Positions 30,443 to 42,062 are shown, counted from the first letter of the stretch. The stretch: 64,000 bases of DNA from Vreelandella sulfidaeris (GCA_007182875.1 AP019514.1:1178001-1242000); one strand, 5' to 3'. A program made the numbers and translations. Notes: generated by a model from the letters alone, not told the origin.

Positions 30443-31351
30443 GAAAGTTTCAATTGCTGTAATTTCTTATAATTCAGAAAAACAATTTTATCAACACTTG
30501 ATAGCATACTGGGTCAAGATTACGATCGTCGTAAAATTGAATTGGTTATTTCAGATGATGCTTCTAGGGATGCAACTGTAGAGATCGCTCAAAATTGGCT
30601 TAAAGAGTATGGTTCTTCATTTGATTCAACTAAATTGATAGTTAACAGTGTTAACTCAGGTGTTTCAGCTAACTATAACGCTTCTAAAGCTTGCACCTCT
30701 GAGTGGATAAAAATTGCAGCTGATATATTAAAGAAAATTGTCTGTCATCAAATATTAGCTTCATAATTAATGAGCCTAGGGCTCAAATAGTATTTTCATA
30801 TATAGAATGTTTTGGAGACGCTACTGGGATTATCCCTTATGCATCTCAGTTAGATTTTTCTCTTGATGCAAAAGAGCAAAATAATGTGTTTAGATATTTT
30901 AGTTTTAATGTGGCTCCATCTCAGTTTATAAAGAAGAGTTTACTGCAAGATGTGGGTTTGCAAATGAAGACTATCGTCTTATGGAGGATTGTCCTTTATG
31001 GCTAAAGATCACTGCGTCGGGTGTGCGATTATATTTTAATGAAGTTGTAACAGTTAAATATCGGGTGGCAAATTCCATTTCAAAGGCTGGAAGCAAGTTT
31101 ATCAATAGAGATTTTGTTAAATGTTGTTTACTTATTAATAAAACGAGAAAAAGAGGTTTTTCCTTCATTTGGTTTTCTTAAAGCTTGAAGAGCAGTTGAT
31201 TCTACGTTATAAGCTTTTTCTTTCTTACATATTAGGAAATAGAAGAACTGTGTTACATAAAATCCTGTTTAACATGATATGGTTTTTCACGCCGCTTAAT
31301 TTATTTTATAGGGGCAGAGAAAGAATGTTGCGAATAAGGAGTTACAATTAG
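30441..31351 (+). CDS. Family 2 glycosyltransferase (frameshifted)
   Basis: GTG 30441 begins KVSIAVISYNSEK. The next frame carries LVISDDASRDATVEIAQNWL, and NSVNSGVSANYNASKA follows, a GT-A fold nucleotide-binding region. Later segments (VAPSQFIKKSLLQDVGF, LMEDCPLWLKITASGVRLYF) include the ED-x-x-LW acceptor-side motif of GT2 enzymes. The C-terminus is hydrophobic-basic (LFNMIWFFTPLNLFYRGRER). About 300 residues after repair of breaks near 30483, 30725, 30965 and 31175. It adds one sugar of the repeat unit; donor unknown. Confidence 0.8.
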
Positions 31352-32703
31352 TGTTTTATTTGTATCTGCTATTTTATTTGTTTGTAGTGTATGTTGAGCT
31401 TAAATTATGGAGGGAGTTGACGCCGGTAATAATATCGTTCAGTGGTATAACCGTAATTGCGTTCTTCATGCTACGCTAGGTCGTTATTTAGGTTTTCTTG
31501 AGGTAGATCCAAAAGTTTTTCAATACATTTTTCTTTCCTACCAATCGCATTTGTAGCTAGTTTATTTGCTTTTATAATATTTAGTTCGTGTCGGAGACCT
31601 CGGCAGTTTGCTACAGCTAATGATGGTCCTGCACTTTATTCTAGTATGTTTGAAAAGAGTAATAACGATCTTACTTTTCAAAATCGAGTGGCGACGGTGG
31701 TTTTTCAAATGTTTTTTCCATAAAAAACGTTGCTTACCTTTCTTAAGTTCAGTTTTTCTTCTTTTAGCCTTTCTAGCTTATTCCATTTTAAATGCTTATT
31801 TGTCAACGGGTGGTATCTCGGGTCAGATGTATGAAAGGGCATTAACGTATGGGGTTGTAGGCACTGTTTTGCTTTGTTAATGTCGTGCGTGCCTTTTTGT
31901 ATTTATTTTATAAAAACCTCCTATTCGGCTTTGTTAGGCGGTTGTGTGCTCTTTTTCTGATTTTTTGCATTTGTTTTTCTTTCATGAAGCAAGTGAAGTA
32001 TTGGGTCTTGGTTCCTCTGGTTTGGATTACAATTATAAACTTTAAATTGAATGGATTCAGAATTAATTTTTCGTTTCTTTATAAGGTCCTAGGGCTGGTG
32101 GCTGTTGCTGTAGCACTATTCTATACTGTTTATTTTACAGGTCATTGACGGGAGGGGGGCACAGATGGCTTGGATTTTTTACCCAGTTAAATTTGAGTAT
32201 ATTTTATCACTTACTTGGCTATTTGTTTTCAGGATTGATTGTTTTCTCTTCATTGATTGAGGATGGTTTTTTAGAAATAATCTATAGAGACATAGCGGTT
32301 GCTTTTAACGGCTTGTCTAATATTTTGAGTTCTTTAGTCGGTAAAGGTGTACGAGGGGAACATGTATTAATTAATTTTATGTGCTGGATGATGGGTTCGG
32401 CAAAACTGGTAATGTGGGAACTCTCTGGGCTGATTTTATGTTGTACATGGGAGTTTTGCATTTCCAGTTTATTTTTACCTTACTTTGCTGTCTATTTATT
32501 ATTCATGCTATCTAAAAGCTTATTTTGTGTGCTTTATCTATTATTCAGGTATTGTTTCTTTCTTATTCTTCTCTTGGTTTTCATCTTATTTTAAACTTTT
32601 ATCTCCTTACGAGGTGCCTATTTTGTCTGCATTTATAGCATTGCTGCTTGTACTTCTTTCTAATGCTGGATTATCAGGCAGTAGATCGAAGCGCCTACAC
32701 TAA
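31351..32703 (+). CDS. wzy: Putative Wzy O-antigen polymerase (frameshifted)
   Basis: GTG 31351 follows AAGGAG and overlaps the stop of the glycosyltransferase. Five fragments give about 440 mostly hydrophobic residues with ten or more membrane helices (FLSSVFLLLAFLAYSILNAY; YWVLVPLVWITIINFKLNGF; LLGYLFSGLIVFSSLIEDGF). A soluble loop with NILSSLVGKGVRGEHVLINF precedes the last helices, and the tail ends LLLVLLSNAGLSGSRSKRLH. Wzy proteins share topology rather than sequence, so the call rests on hydropathy and on position between wzx and glycosyltransferases. Confidence 0.68.
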
Positions 32704-32798
32704 AGCAAGGTGTATGTAAAAGTGATAATAAATAAGCTTGGTTGTGTAAGATGCTGCTTGATCAAGGAGTTGTCCTTCAAGAAATGAGGTATGCTAAA

Positions 32799-33872
32799 AT
32801 GAAAATTGCCTTAATCTCTGGTGCTTCTTCAATCCACACCGTGCGCTGGGCCAATGGATTAAGTGATGCTGGACATGAAGTACATGTGATTACCCAACAT
32901 GCTCCTTGCGACCCGTTTGTGCCTGCAGTAACGGTGCATACTTTTCCTTCGTGGAGTGCTTGGTTATTTCATAATGGCCCTGCGGTGCGTCGTTTGCTGA
33001 AGCAATTACAGCCCGATATTGTTAATGCGCATTATGCTAGTGGTTATGGTACTACCGCGTGCTTGGCGCAAGTGCGTCCCTTCGCGCTTTCGGTGTGGGG
33101 CACTGATGTGTACGACTTCCTTATAAATCGCCTGTGCACAAATGGTTGGTACGTAGAAATGTCATGGCGGCTGATGCCGTCGCATCTACCAGTTATTGCA
33201 TGGCCGAGCAAACCCGCCAGATCGCTCCTGAGGTAGGTAGTATCCACATCACACCTTTTGGTGTTGATATGAATGCCTATACCCATATCGAAGCGTTGCA
33301 GCCTAATAATGACAAGCTAGTTATCGGCACAGTAAAACCATGGCGGATGCATATGGCATTGATACGTTAATTGAGGCGTTTGCTTTGCTGCATAAAAGCT
33401 AATTAGCATACGGCCAGAACTTGCAAAAAAAATTACAGCTGCGGTTGGTTGGTGGTGGCCAGCAAACGGAAGCATTACAAAAGCTAGCGAGCAAACTTGG
33501 TATATCAGAAAAACCAACTTTATAGGCCGTGTTCCCCATCAAGAAGTACCTAATGAACTTGCCAAGTTGGATATATACGTGGCGTTAAGCCGTCGTGAAA
33601 GCTTTGGTGTTGCTATCATCGAAGCGGGTGCTGCTCGCCGCCCAGTGGTGGTCTCTGATGCGGGTGGCCTGCCAGAAGTAACATTAAACAATAAAACTGG
33701 CCTCGTCGTTCGTCGTGAAAACCCACAAGCTGCGGCTGATGCCATAGAGCAGCTCGTGCTTAATCCTGAGCTTCGTTTACAAATGGGTGAAGCTGGAAAG
33801 CAGCATGTAAACGAAAACTACAGCTGGGATGCTTGTATTAAAATTATGGAGAGAGTATTTGAAAAACTATAA
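32799..33872 (+). CDS. Family 4 glycosyltransferase (frameshifted)
   Basis: MKIALISGASSIHTVRWANG at 32799 is preferred over the upstream in-frame ATGs because it matches GT4 N-termini. The chain continues DIVNAHYASGYGTTACLAQV, LSVWGTDVYDF, IHITPFGVDMNAYTH, FIGRVPHQEVPNELAKLDIY, and the donor-binding ESFGVAIIEAGAARRPVVVS, a canonical GT-B EX7E site. Breaks occur near 33120, 33345, 33400 and 33505. It transfers a sugar in repeat-unit assembly on the cytoplasmic face; specificity unknown. Confidence 0.85.
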
Positions 33873-34124
33873 AAACGTATAAGGCTGATTGAGATGTAAG
33901 AATATTAAGTATCATCGTTGCTCTCCTTCAGTTTATAATAGCCAGTGTGGCATTCCGCGCAATTTAATATACGACCAGTATTTTAGAATTTATATTGCAT
34001 ATAATCAGTTTTTGATGCCACATTTTAGCTAGTGAAATTAGTCGACTGACCAGGCATCTATTAATTTACCGAGGTAAAATTGTAGTTAAATTGCTCAGAT
34101 TTGACAGCCAACTAAAGTGAAGAT

Positions 34125-34879
34125 ATGACACCATTAGTATCAATAATAACTCCAGTTTATAACTCTGAAATTTCTTTGAAGCAAACAGTAGAGTCTGTTA
34201 GGTTCCAAAATTTCAAAGACTGGGAGCTTATTCTTGTAGACGACAACTCTCAAGATAATTCGTATGCTCTTGCGCATGAGTTAGCTGAGAACGATTCGCG
34301 TATCAAGGTTATTAAACTTTCAGAAAATTCAGGTGCCGCTGTAGCACGTAATACTGCGATAGCTGCTGCGCAAGGTCGTTATATTGCTTTTTAGATAGTG
34401 ATGATCTTTGGTTACCAAATAAGTTGGAAAGGCAGCTAAATATTATGCAGCAAAAGACATCGCTTTTTCATTTTCTGCTTATGAAAAGATTGATGAACAG
34501 GGAAACCTTTTGGGCTTTATGGGCGTACCTGAAAAAGTTAATTATGATCAATTGCTTAAATGTTGTGTGATAGGGTGCCTTACTGCAATGTATGATACTG
34601 AAAAGTTAGGCAAGGTTTATATGCCGTTAATTCGTAAGCGGCAAGACTTAGGTCTTTGGTTATGTTTACTTAAAAACTGAATTTGCTTACGGGATTCAAG
34701 AGAAATTGGGCCAGTATCGTCTACGCAAGGGCTCTATTTCATCCAATAAGGCTAATGCCGCAAGCTTTACATGGCGCCTTTACCGAGATGTTGAAAAATT
34801 GGGATTATTGAAAAGTAGTTATTATTTTTACACTATGCGGTTCGGGGAGTTCTTCGCCAAAATTTCCGGCCTTAGCTAA
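34125..34879 (+). CDS. Family 2 glycosyltransferase (two frameshifts)
   Basis: MTPLVSIITPVYNSEISLKQ starts at 34125. WELILVDDNSQDNSYALAHE, SGAAVARNTAIAAAQGRYIA, FLDSDDLW (the DxD-like metal site at about 34387-34410, after a one-base repair) and IRKRQDLGLWLCLLKK follow. The protein is about 250 residues and ends at 34879. It belongs to the WaaE/KdtX-like or wzy-cluster GT2 group. The 250-bp spacer before it shows no feature beyond AT-richness. Confidence 0.82.
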
Positions 34880-35070
34880 AAAAGCTGGGTGTTCTTGATT
34901 AAAATATATGCTCTTATGATTAAGTGTTAATGAAAAAATAAATCAGTCATAAATTGCTGATTAATAGCTGTTTTTATTAACTGTAATGCACAAATTTTAT
35001 GTATGAACACTTAATGATTTTATTTATGATAAAAGTATGTGTTTATAAAGGAAAAAGATAAAGGGTGCTT

Positions 35071-36399
35071 ATGAAAATTACTGTTTTGGCACCGGCTATG
35101 TGGGCTTAGTGCAGGGCGTCATTCTAGCTAATGTCGGCCACCACGTGTGTGTCGATGTGGATGCCGATAAAGTAGAAAAGCTTACCCAGGGCATCATTCC
35201 TATTTTTGAACCTGGCCTGGAAGCACTGGTAAAGAGAACAGCGCCGCTGGCGGCTGCAGTTCACTACCGATGCCGCCGCGGGCGTTACCCATGGCGATGT
35301 GCAGTTTATTGCAGTGGGTACGCCGCCAGACGAAGATGGTAGTGCCGATCTGCAATATGTCCTGAAGGTGGCTGAAACCATCGCTGAACATATGCAGGCG
35401 CACCGAATTATTGTTGATAATCTACCGTGCCAGTTGGTACTGCCGATAAAGTACGCACCTGGGTGGCCCGGGTACTAGAACAGCACGGCAAAACGGCGCT
35501 TACCTTTGATGTTGTCTCCAACCCGGAATTTTTGAAGGCAGTGCCGTGGCGGACTGCCAAAAACCTGATCGTATTATTATTGGTACCGAAGATACCCATA
35601 GCATTGAGATAATGCGCGAACTTTACGCGCCGTTTAATCGCAACCATGAAAAATGATTGTGATGGATGTACGTAGCGCTGAGCTAACCAAGTACGCCGCT
35701 AACTGCATGTTGGCGACCAAAATCAGCTTTATGAACGAAATGGCGAACCTAGCTGAGCGCTTGGGCGCTGATATTGAAGCGGTGCGCCAGGGCATCGGCA
35801 CAGACCCTCGCATTGGCTATCACTTTATTTACCCAGGGGTGGGCTACGGTGGCTCCTGTTTTCCTAAAGATGTGCAGGCGCTGGTGCGTACTGCTGAAAA
35901 CATTGGATTTGATGCCAAGGTGCTAAAAGCGGTAGAAGCCCGCAATGCCGAACAGAAAACTACCCTGTTCGAGAAAATCCACGCTCACTTTAACGGTGCG
36001 CTTTCCGGTAAAACATTCGCCCTTTGGGGCTTGGCCTTCAAGCCAAACACCGATGATATGCGCGAAGCGCCCAGCCGTGTGCTAATGGAAGCTCTGTGGG
36101 CAGCCGGTGCCAAGGTGCAAGCGTTTGACCCTGAAGCCATGGAAGAAACCCAGCGGCTATACGGTAACCGCGATGATCTAACCCTGTGCGGGACTAAAGA
36201 AACTGCGCTAAATGGGGCCGATGCGCTAGTAGTAGTGACTGAATGGCAAAATTTCCGTGCGCTAGATTTTGCATTGATCCATACGCAACTCAGCCAGCCC
36301 ACTATTTTCGATGGTCGTAATATGCACGAACCTGCACGCATGGCCAACAAAGGCTTTACCTACTACTCCGTAGGGCGCAAGCCATTGATGAGTGAGTAA
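35071..36399 (+). CDS. ugd: UDP-glucose 6-dehydrogenase (frameshifted)
   Basis: ATG 35071 begins MKITVF, followed (one base missing near 35085) by [20 protein letters not shown] with the Rossmann NAD site. Later come [31 protein letters not shown] (after repair), and [20 protein letters not shown] with the catalytic Cys. The NAD-binding C-domain [20 protein letters not shown] follows. About 445 residues, breaks near 35235, 35420, 35545 and 35655. It makes UDP-glucuronate, so the polymer probably contains a uronic acid. Confidence 0.93.
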
Positions 36400-36816
36400 C
36401 CTGCAGTATCAATTAGCGTTGCATAAAAGGCGCCGTCTTGAGCTTTTACTCTTTCATTAAAACCTTTGCCGCCTAACTATTAATGCACCTGTCGCTGTCT
36501 TTTGGGCTGTTAGCAGTGAGGTTGTTAGAGAAGGTGACGGCTACCAAGGCCATTTGGGAGTCCGACTTGTCGGGCGATCAGACCATCTAAAAATTTTACC
36601 CTCGGCGGTAAAATGCCTAGGGCTTGTCTACGTAGTACCCGCCATTAAGAAAATGTATCATGCCGATCAATTTACAATTGCTCTGTGCGTGCGTATTCAC
36701 CAACCACCTATTGAAAAATGCAGCATTGAGTATATATCAGTATTAGGTCATAGAAATGCATTCGGTACATTCCAGGGCTGTAGCACCCCTGAACTTTATT
36801 TAAAGAGATCAACGAT

Positions 36817-37176
36817 ATGTGTGAAATCTCAAACTGCACATTGATGGAGTCGCTGTGGCATGTCGGCGCCATGGTTCAGGCCAATGAACCGGAGGCGATG
36901 CTGGATGATAAGCAAATCTACTGGTTACGCTATGATCTGAGCCAGATGGCCACTCGCGACCAAGCGGGTAAGGGCGCCAATTCGCTAGAGATCTCCACCG
37001 AATGGAAGATATTTTGTGCTGTCGATTTCGGCTGGCCAAAACAACAGCTGACCGCTCCGGTCATTATTTGTGAGCGAAACCCGCTCGAACCGGCGGCGGA
37101 TGTAGCGGATGTAAAAGCGGCTGGTCTGTTGTACTACCCCGTATGTAGGGATTATGTCATTCAGGAGTATGTGTGA
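36817..37176 (+). pseudogene. Diverged remnant of a second UDP-glucose dehydrogenase (C-terminal domain)
   Basis: The open 119-codon frame aligns with the last third of the upstream Ugd. MESLWHVGAMVQANEPEAML matches [40 protein letters not shown] matches [32 protein letters not shown] matches [12 protein letters not shown]. Identity is low and the catalytic half is missing, so this is an old duplication remnant, although the frame is intact. The upstream 36500-36800 segment repeats part of the ops-containing leader at 23.5 kb. Confidence 0.75.
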
Positions 37177-38443
37177 ATAATAAATTCGAACGCCGTCATT
37201 CGCGGTGGTATGAGGTATTTCTTCTTGGTATTGCCTTTCAGATATTAATAGGGCTGCCTTTTGTCGTATTAATACCTGGTTTAGAGAGGTGGGCTGGGAT
37301 TTTTGGTTGTATCTTCCAGACGTGCGAAGAAACACTATTGCCGCAATAGCCTTATCATTTTTATGTATATTGTTTATTTTACGGCGCCTGATGCGCTTCC
37401 CAGGGGTGAAGGTCGCTTCCTTCATCTTCCCACAGTTTCAGTTGTTTTTTTGATAGCTATGGCTATTTTGCTGTTTACACGTGAGCGCTATACACGTCAA
37501 GTAATAGGGGTGGTTATATACTGACGTTGGTCTGGTTTTATGCTGGGTATTTCATCGGTATAAGATACAGGCGCTTAAAGTTTGGTGTTGTACCAGTTGG
37601 TGAAGCATTAAAGCTTGAACCGACGACAAATGTCGAGCTCCGTTTTCTAGACAGTCCTGAGCTTGATGGGGTCAGAGTGGATGGGATTGTTGCAGACTTA
37701 CACGCTAATGATCTATCAGGGGTGGGAGCACTTTCTTGCAGAGTGCACACTTAGTCAGATTCCTGTGTATCATGTCAAACAAATTCAAGAATCTCTTACT
37801 GGGCGCGTTAGAATCGATAGATTATCTGAGAATGAATATGGTTCTTTACTGCCTTCATTTTTCTATATGAATTGTAAGAGATTCATCGACACCGCAGCAG
37901 TATTAGTAACCTTTCCGTTAACCTTGCCTCTTATGGCATTGACAGCTGTAGCGATAAAGTTAGATAGTCCTGGCCCAGCACTGTTTATTCAAGATCGTGT
38001 TGGGCAGGGCAACCACACCTTCCGAATCTATAAATTCCGAAGTATGGGCCGCGATTCGGAGAAAGACGGAGCCATGCTCGCACAATGCAACGATATGCGA
38101 ATCACGCGGGTTGGTAAGTTCATCCGGAAGACGCGCCTGGACGAGCTGCCGCAATTCTTCAACGTATTGAAGGGCGATATGAGCCTTATCGGCCCGCGCC
38201 CTGAGCAACGCTTTTGTGGATCAATTCGAGAAAGAGATTCCTTTCTATATCTACCGCCATGTAGTCAAGCCAGGTATCACCGGCTGGGCTCAGGTGGTTC
38301 ATGGTTACGCCAGTGATGCAGATGATACCCGCATCAAGATCGAACACGATTTTTACTACATTAAGCACTTTTCGCTATGGATAGATATACTGATCGCGTT
38401 CAAGACGTTAAAAACGATTTTGACGGGGTTTGGTGCTAAGTGA
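37173..38443 (+). CDS. Polyprenyl-phosphate sugar phosphotransferase (initiating transferase, frameshifted)
   Basis: GTG 37173 follows CAGGAG. N-terminal fragments give several membrane helices (YEVFLLGIAFQILIGLPFVV; IAAIALSFLCILFILRRLMR). The C-terminal domain is the bacterial sugar transferase: KRFIDTAAVLVTFPLTLPLM (membrane), IKLDSPGPALFIQDRVGQGN, FRIYKFRSM, TRLDELPQFFNVLKGDMSLI-GPRPE, GITGWAQV and EHDFYYIKHFS. Breaks are near 37290, 37450, 37530, 37710 and 38205. It loads the first sugar phosphate on undecaprenyl phosphate, starting each repeat unit. Confidence 0.88.
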
Positions 38444-38590
38444 TGTATTTGGCATGGTTGGTTGTCTTGATTAATATATCAAGTTGAACTGAGCTGGCTG
38501 TGGATAGAGCGACAGGAGTTGTGAGGTTTTTATCAGCTTTGTTTGGTGTGATTGTTTCATTAGCGCTTCCATTATTATTAAGGAAGATAA

Positions 38591-39609
38591 ATGGCTATTC
38601 TCGTGACTGGTGGTGCCGGGTATATCGGCTCACATACCGTAGTGGAGCTTCTTCAAGCCGGCCATAACGTGGTAGTGGTTGATAATCTTTCCAATGCGTC
38701 TATCGAGGCACTTAAGCGCGTCGAATCGATCACTGGCAAGAAAGTATTGTTAGTTGAAGGTGATATACGTGATCGGGTCTTGTTAGACAGAATCTTCAGC
38801 GAACATTCAATCGAGGCGGTGATGCATTTCGCTGGCCTCAAGGCTGTCGGTGAGAGCGTGCAGAAACCGCTGGTGTATTATGAGAATAATGTCGCGGGCA
38901 GCGTCACGCTTTGTCAGGCCATGCAGGCGGCGGGTGTCTATCGACTGGTGTTTAGCTCCTCAGCGACCGTTTACGGCGAGCCGCCGAAAATGCCGATCCA
39001 TGAAGATTTCCCTACAGGTGTGCCGACCAATCCTTACGGGCGTTCGAAGTTAATGGTCGAGGAAATACTCAAGGATCTGGCGCTGTCCGATGAACGCTGG
39101 GCGATCGCCTTGTTGCGTTATTTTAATCCGGTCGGGGCCCATGAGAGTGGCCTTATCGGTGAGGATCCGCAGGGCGTTCCCAATAATCTACTGCCTTATA
39201 TCGCCCAAGTGGCTATCGGCCGTCTCGACAAGCTCGCCGTTTATGGTGGCGATTACCTTACACCCGATGGTACTGGGATACGCGACTATATACATGTGGT
39301 GGATTTGGCTAATGGTCATCTAAAGGCACTGGACGTGCTGGGCCGCCAGAACGGCGTGAATACCTGGAACCTGGGCACGGGCCGGGAGTTTCCGTGTTGG
39401 AGATGGTCAAGGCATTTGAGCAAGCGAGTGGCAGGCCCGTTCCGTATACTGTTGCGCCGCGTCGAGCAGGGGATATCGCTGAGTGTTGGGCCGATCCCTC
39501 CAAAGCCAGGGAGGAGCTCGGCTGGAGCGCACAAAGAGGGCTGGCACATATGATGGTCGATACCTGGCGATGGCAATCACAGAATCCCACGGGCTATCGG
39601 CAAAGCTGA
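38591..39609 (+). CDS. galE: UDP-glucose 4-epimerase (one frameshift)
   Basis: [20 protein letters not shown] at 38591 follows [34 protein letters not shown] and [14 protein letters not shown] (the Y-x3-K catalytic pair) are all intact, as is [21 protein letters not shown] break near 39388 shifts to the frame ending [20 protein letters not shown] and [20 protein letters not shown] at 39609. It interconverts UDP-glucose and UDP-galactose. GC content here returns to that of the flanking chromosome. Confidence 0.95.
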
Positions 39610-39765
39610 ATGGCTATCGCCAGATATCTGCGCCGTTTTGCCGATCATAAGATTGCACTACACTATTTAATATAACAAATTTAAGTTTGTTGGTTTTTTC
39701 TGACGATGGTAGGGGAGGTATGTGGTAGTATCCCGCGCTCGATTTATATCAGTGTCGGAGCTTTC

Positions 39766-41059
39766 GTGAATCACTCCCCACCCACGGTTTCTTTGCCAGG
39801 CTTGTCCTCTTTGTCCTCTCCATCTATATCCTCTCCTTTGTCGATCTATACTTCCCTTTCCGTTTTTCTGTTTTTGTTCTATAGCGCTGGTGGTACCTAG
39901 CGGTTATTCGCTAGGCGCGTTGATGCTGCTATTGGGTAGCGTAGTGCTGTTGATAAAACGACCGGCGCTTGCCTTGAGCCGCCAGGATGCATTGGTGATG
40001 TTAGCCATGGCGGCATATGCACTTGTGGGTGTATTGGAGGCATGGTGGGACGGGCAGGGCTCAAGTGGAATGGATAAACCGCTGCGTTTGTTGCTGGCTG
40101 TCCCCGCGCTATTGTTAGTAATGGCTTACCCCCGCGTTTGGCGTGGTTCTGGGGCGGAATTGCGGTTGGCGCGATAGGGGCAGGGGGATGGGGAGCATGG
40201 ATGAAGCTGATAGAAGAGGTTGCGCGCCCAGGTGGTTATAACAACCCGATACAGTTTGGCAATTTAAGTATGCTGCTGGGGTGTTGTGTCTCGCAGCGTT
40301 GGGGTGGGCGGTAACCCAGCGGCACCGTCAACTGTGGGTGGCGTTGTTTTTGATGGCGGCTTTGTTTGGTATGGCTGGGTCGTTGTTTTCCGGTAGCCGC
40401 GGAGGTTGGATAGGGATCCCTTTATTCTGTTGGTGGTGTTCCGTGCCTACGGCGGTTTTATATCCAAGCGTATGCTCGCAGGGCTAGTGGGTATCTTGTT
40501 GGCGGGTGGGCTCAGTGTTTACGCTGTTCCCGAAGTGGGGGTTCAGGCGAGGGTCAATGAAGCCGTTGAGCAGGTTCAGCGTTATGTAGCTGGCGATAGA
40601 AGCTATTCTTCTGTGGGGGCACGGTTTGAAATGTGGCGTGGGGCTGGCCATTTGATAGCAGAGAAGCCGCTGCTTGGGTGGGGGCAAATGGTTACGCCGA
40701 GGCAATGCAAGCGTTAGCAGACGAAGGCTTGATCATCGAACGTGCTGCTGAATTTGGCCATGCACATAATGAGTTTATCGATAGTTTTGCCAAGCGCGGG
40801 TTGGTTGGCCTTGTGGTGTTGTTGGCTATTTATCTGGTGCCGATGCGCTTTTGCCAAGGAAATGGATGCCAGTGATTTATCGTTACGTGCCACGGCCACG
40901 GCGGGTGTATTGCTATCGGTTACCTATATTGACTTTAGCCTCACGCAGAGTTTTTATCCCATAACAGCGGGGTGATGATGTACGCCTTTTGCTTGCTGTG
41001 CTGTGGGGCTTTATTCCCGCCAGCGCAAAGAGTTAGTTCGCGGAAAGCCGCAGACGTAA
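39766..41059 (+). CDS. O-antigen ligase family protein (WaaL/Wzy_C, frameshifted)
   Basis: GTG 39766 after CGGAG starts NHSPPTVSLPG, then fragments 39890-40177, 40281-40487, 40406-40717 and 40633-40975 build a polytopic protein. Diagnostic are GMAGSLFSGSRGGWIGIPLF, the periplasmic loop with RFEMWRGAGHLIAEKPLLGW and GHAHNEFIDSFAKRGLVGLV, which holds the conserved His of the Wzy_C/WaaL domain. The end is taken at 41059, where one frame closes with RQRKELVRGKPQT. It would join finished polymer to lipid A core, supporting an O-antigen rather than a free exopolysaccharide. Confidence 0.78.
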
Positions 41060-41121
41060 GAAGCAATTTCTTACACTGTGATGAACAATTCTCTACAAAA
41101 GGTTAATTGGTATTGAAGTAA

Positions 41122-41214
41122 AATTTATCGGCGCCAGCTAAAACTGGGCTAATCAATAGGCCTGCAGGAAACCCTAAAGGGAGGTTTGCTGCACATAATA
41201 ACGGCCGATAAATT
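41122..41214 (+). ncRNA. Candidate structured 5' leader RNA (riboswitch-like position)
   Basis: AATTTATCGGC (41122-41132) pairs perfectly with GCCGATAAATT (41204-41214), closing a 71-base interior. Inside are a short hairpin CCAG-CTAAAA-CTGG (41134-41147) and a longer one, TGCA/TGCA (41163-41166/41190-41193) with AAACC/GGTTT (41169-41173/41183-41187). The closing stem ends 4 bases before AAGGGA and 15 before the ATG of the next gene, so its opening or closing could control translation. I could not match it to a known riboswitch class. Confidence 0.5.
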
Positions 41215-41229
41215 ATTCAAGGGAAAACG

Positions 41230-41911
41230 ATGCTTAAAATGAATAAAACACTCGGCTTAGCCGTAAGCGCTGTCACGTTGATGATGCTTAGCAGTCATAG
41301 CTTTGCGTATGACAAAAAGTGTCGGTGTCTGCTATCGCCGGTACGACGGGTTTTGGAGCAGATGCGTCTTGGCGTTTCCATAAAAACCTAGCCGTTACAG
41401 CACGCTATACCGATGGTTTGGATCTGGACACTGATTTTGATGAAGATGGCGTGACTTATAACGCTGACTTTGAAATGAAGGCATCTAGTGTCAAAATGGA
41501 TTATTTCCCCTTTGGTGGTAGGTTCTTCTTATCCGCAGGCATCATGATGCCGGATATCGAAGCCAACGTGGTGGGCACCCCGGATAACAACAGCTCGTAT
41601 GAGATTAACAACGAGACGTATACTGCCGCTGAGATTGGTTCGGTCGTGGGTAGTGCTACCGTTTCGGATGGTACCCAGCCTTATGTGGGGCTTGGTGGCG
41701 CAGTTCCCACCAGAGTGGGCTCTCGTTCTTCTCCGAGTTCGGTGTCGTCGCAACCAATGTTGATGTGTCGCTAAGCACTACCCGTAACCTTGAAGAGCTA
41801 GATCCGCGGCTAGAGCGGGATATTCGTGCCGAAGAGCAAAGCCTTAAAGATGACATTGATAAGTTGCCTGTCTTCCCCGTTGCAGTGCTGGGCATTTCTT
41901 ATACGTTTTAA
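41230..41911 (+). CDS. Outer-membrane beta-barrel protein (two frameshifts)
   Basis: MLKMNKTLGLAVSAVTLMML at 41230 is a signal peptide cleaved near SFA-YD. After a one-base shift near 41315 come alternating strands (SVSAIAGTTGFGADASWRFH; NLAVTARYTDGLDLDTDFDE; VKMDYFPFGGRFFLSAGIMM). After a second shift near 41700 the tail runs PVFPVAVLGISYTF, ending in the terminal Phe typical of barrel proteins. About 225 residues suggests an eight-stranded barrel. DxDxDxDG in TDFDEDG could bind calcium. Family not identified more closely. Confidence 0.75.
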
Positions 41912-41949
41912 GCTTTAGACCCTGCTGTTGTTAAAGCTGGATGCGTTTT

Positions 41950-41986
41950 AAAGCCCGCCATCACCCAGAGTGTTGGCGGGCTTTTT
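41950..41986 (+). terminator. Terminator of the outer-membrane barrel gene
   Basis: AAAGCCCGCCA (41950-41960) pairs with TGGCGGGCTTT (41973-41983) and is followed by further T residues, 38 bp after the stop. Confidence 0.9.
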
Positions 41987-42062
41987 GCTAATTAAACATT
42001 GCCTTTCTCGCTTTTTTTACTGCATCGTCGATTTATTAATGACGTTGCTTGGAGAGCTGACG

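Noticed and set aside
36554..36844. 96-residue frame before the ugd remnant as a real gene
   Set aside because: No RBS, no family resemblance, and it spans a degenerate repeat of the 23.6-kb leader.
41122..41214. Cyclic-di-GMP (GEMM-I) riboswitch
   Set aside because: An AAACC...GGTTT helix recalls it, but the conserved GACGCAAAGC-type core is missing.
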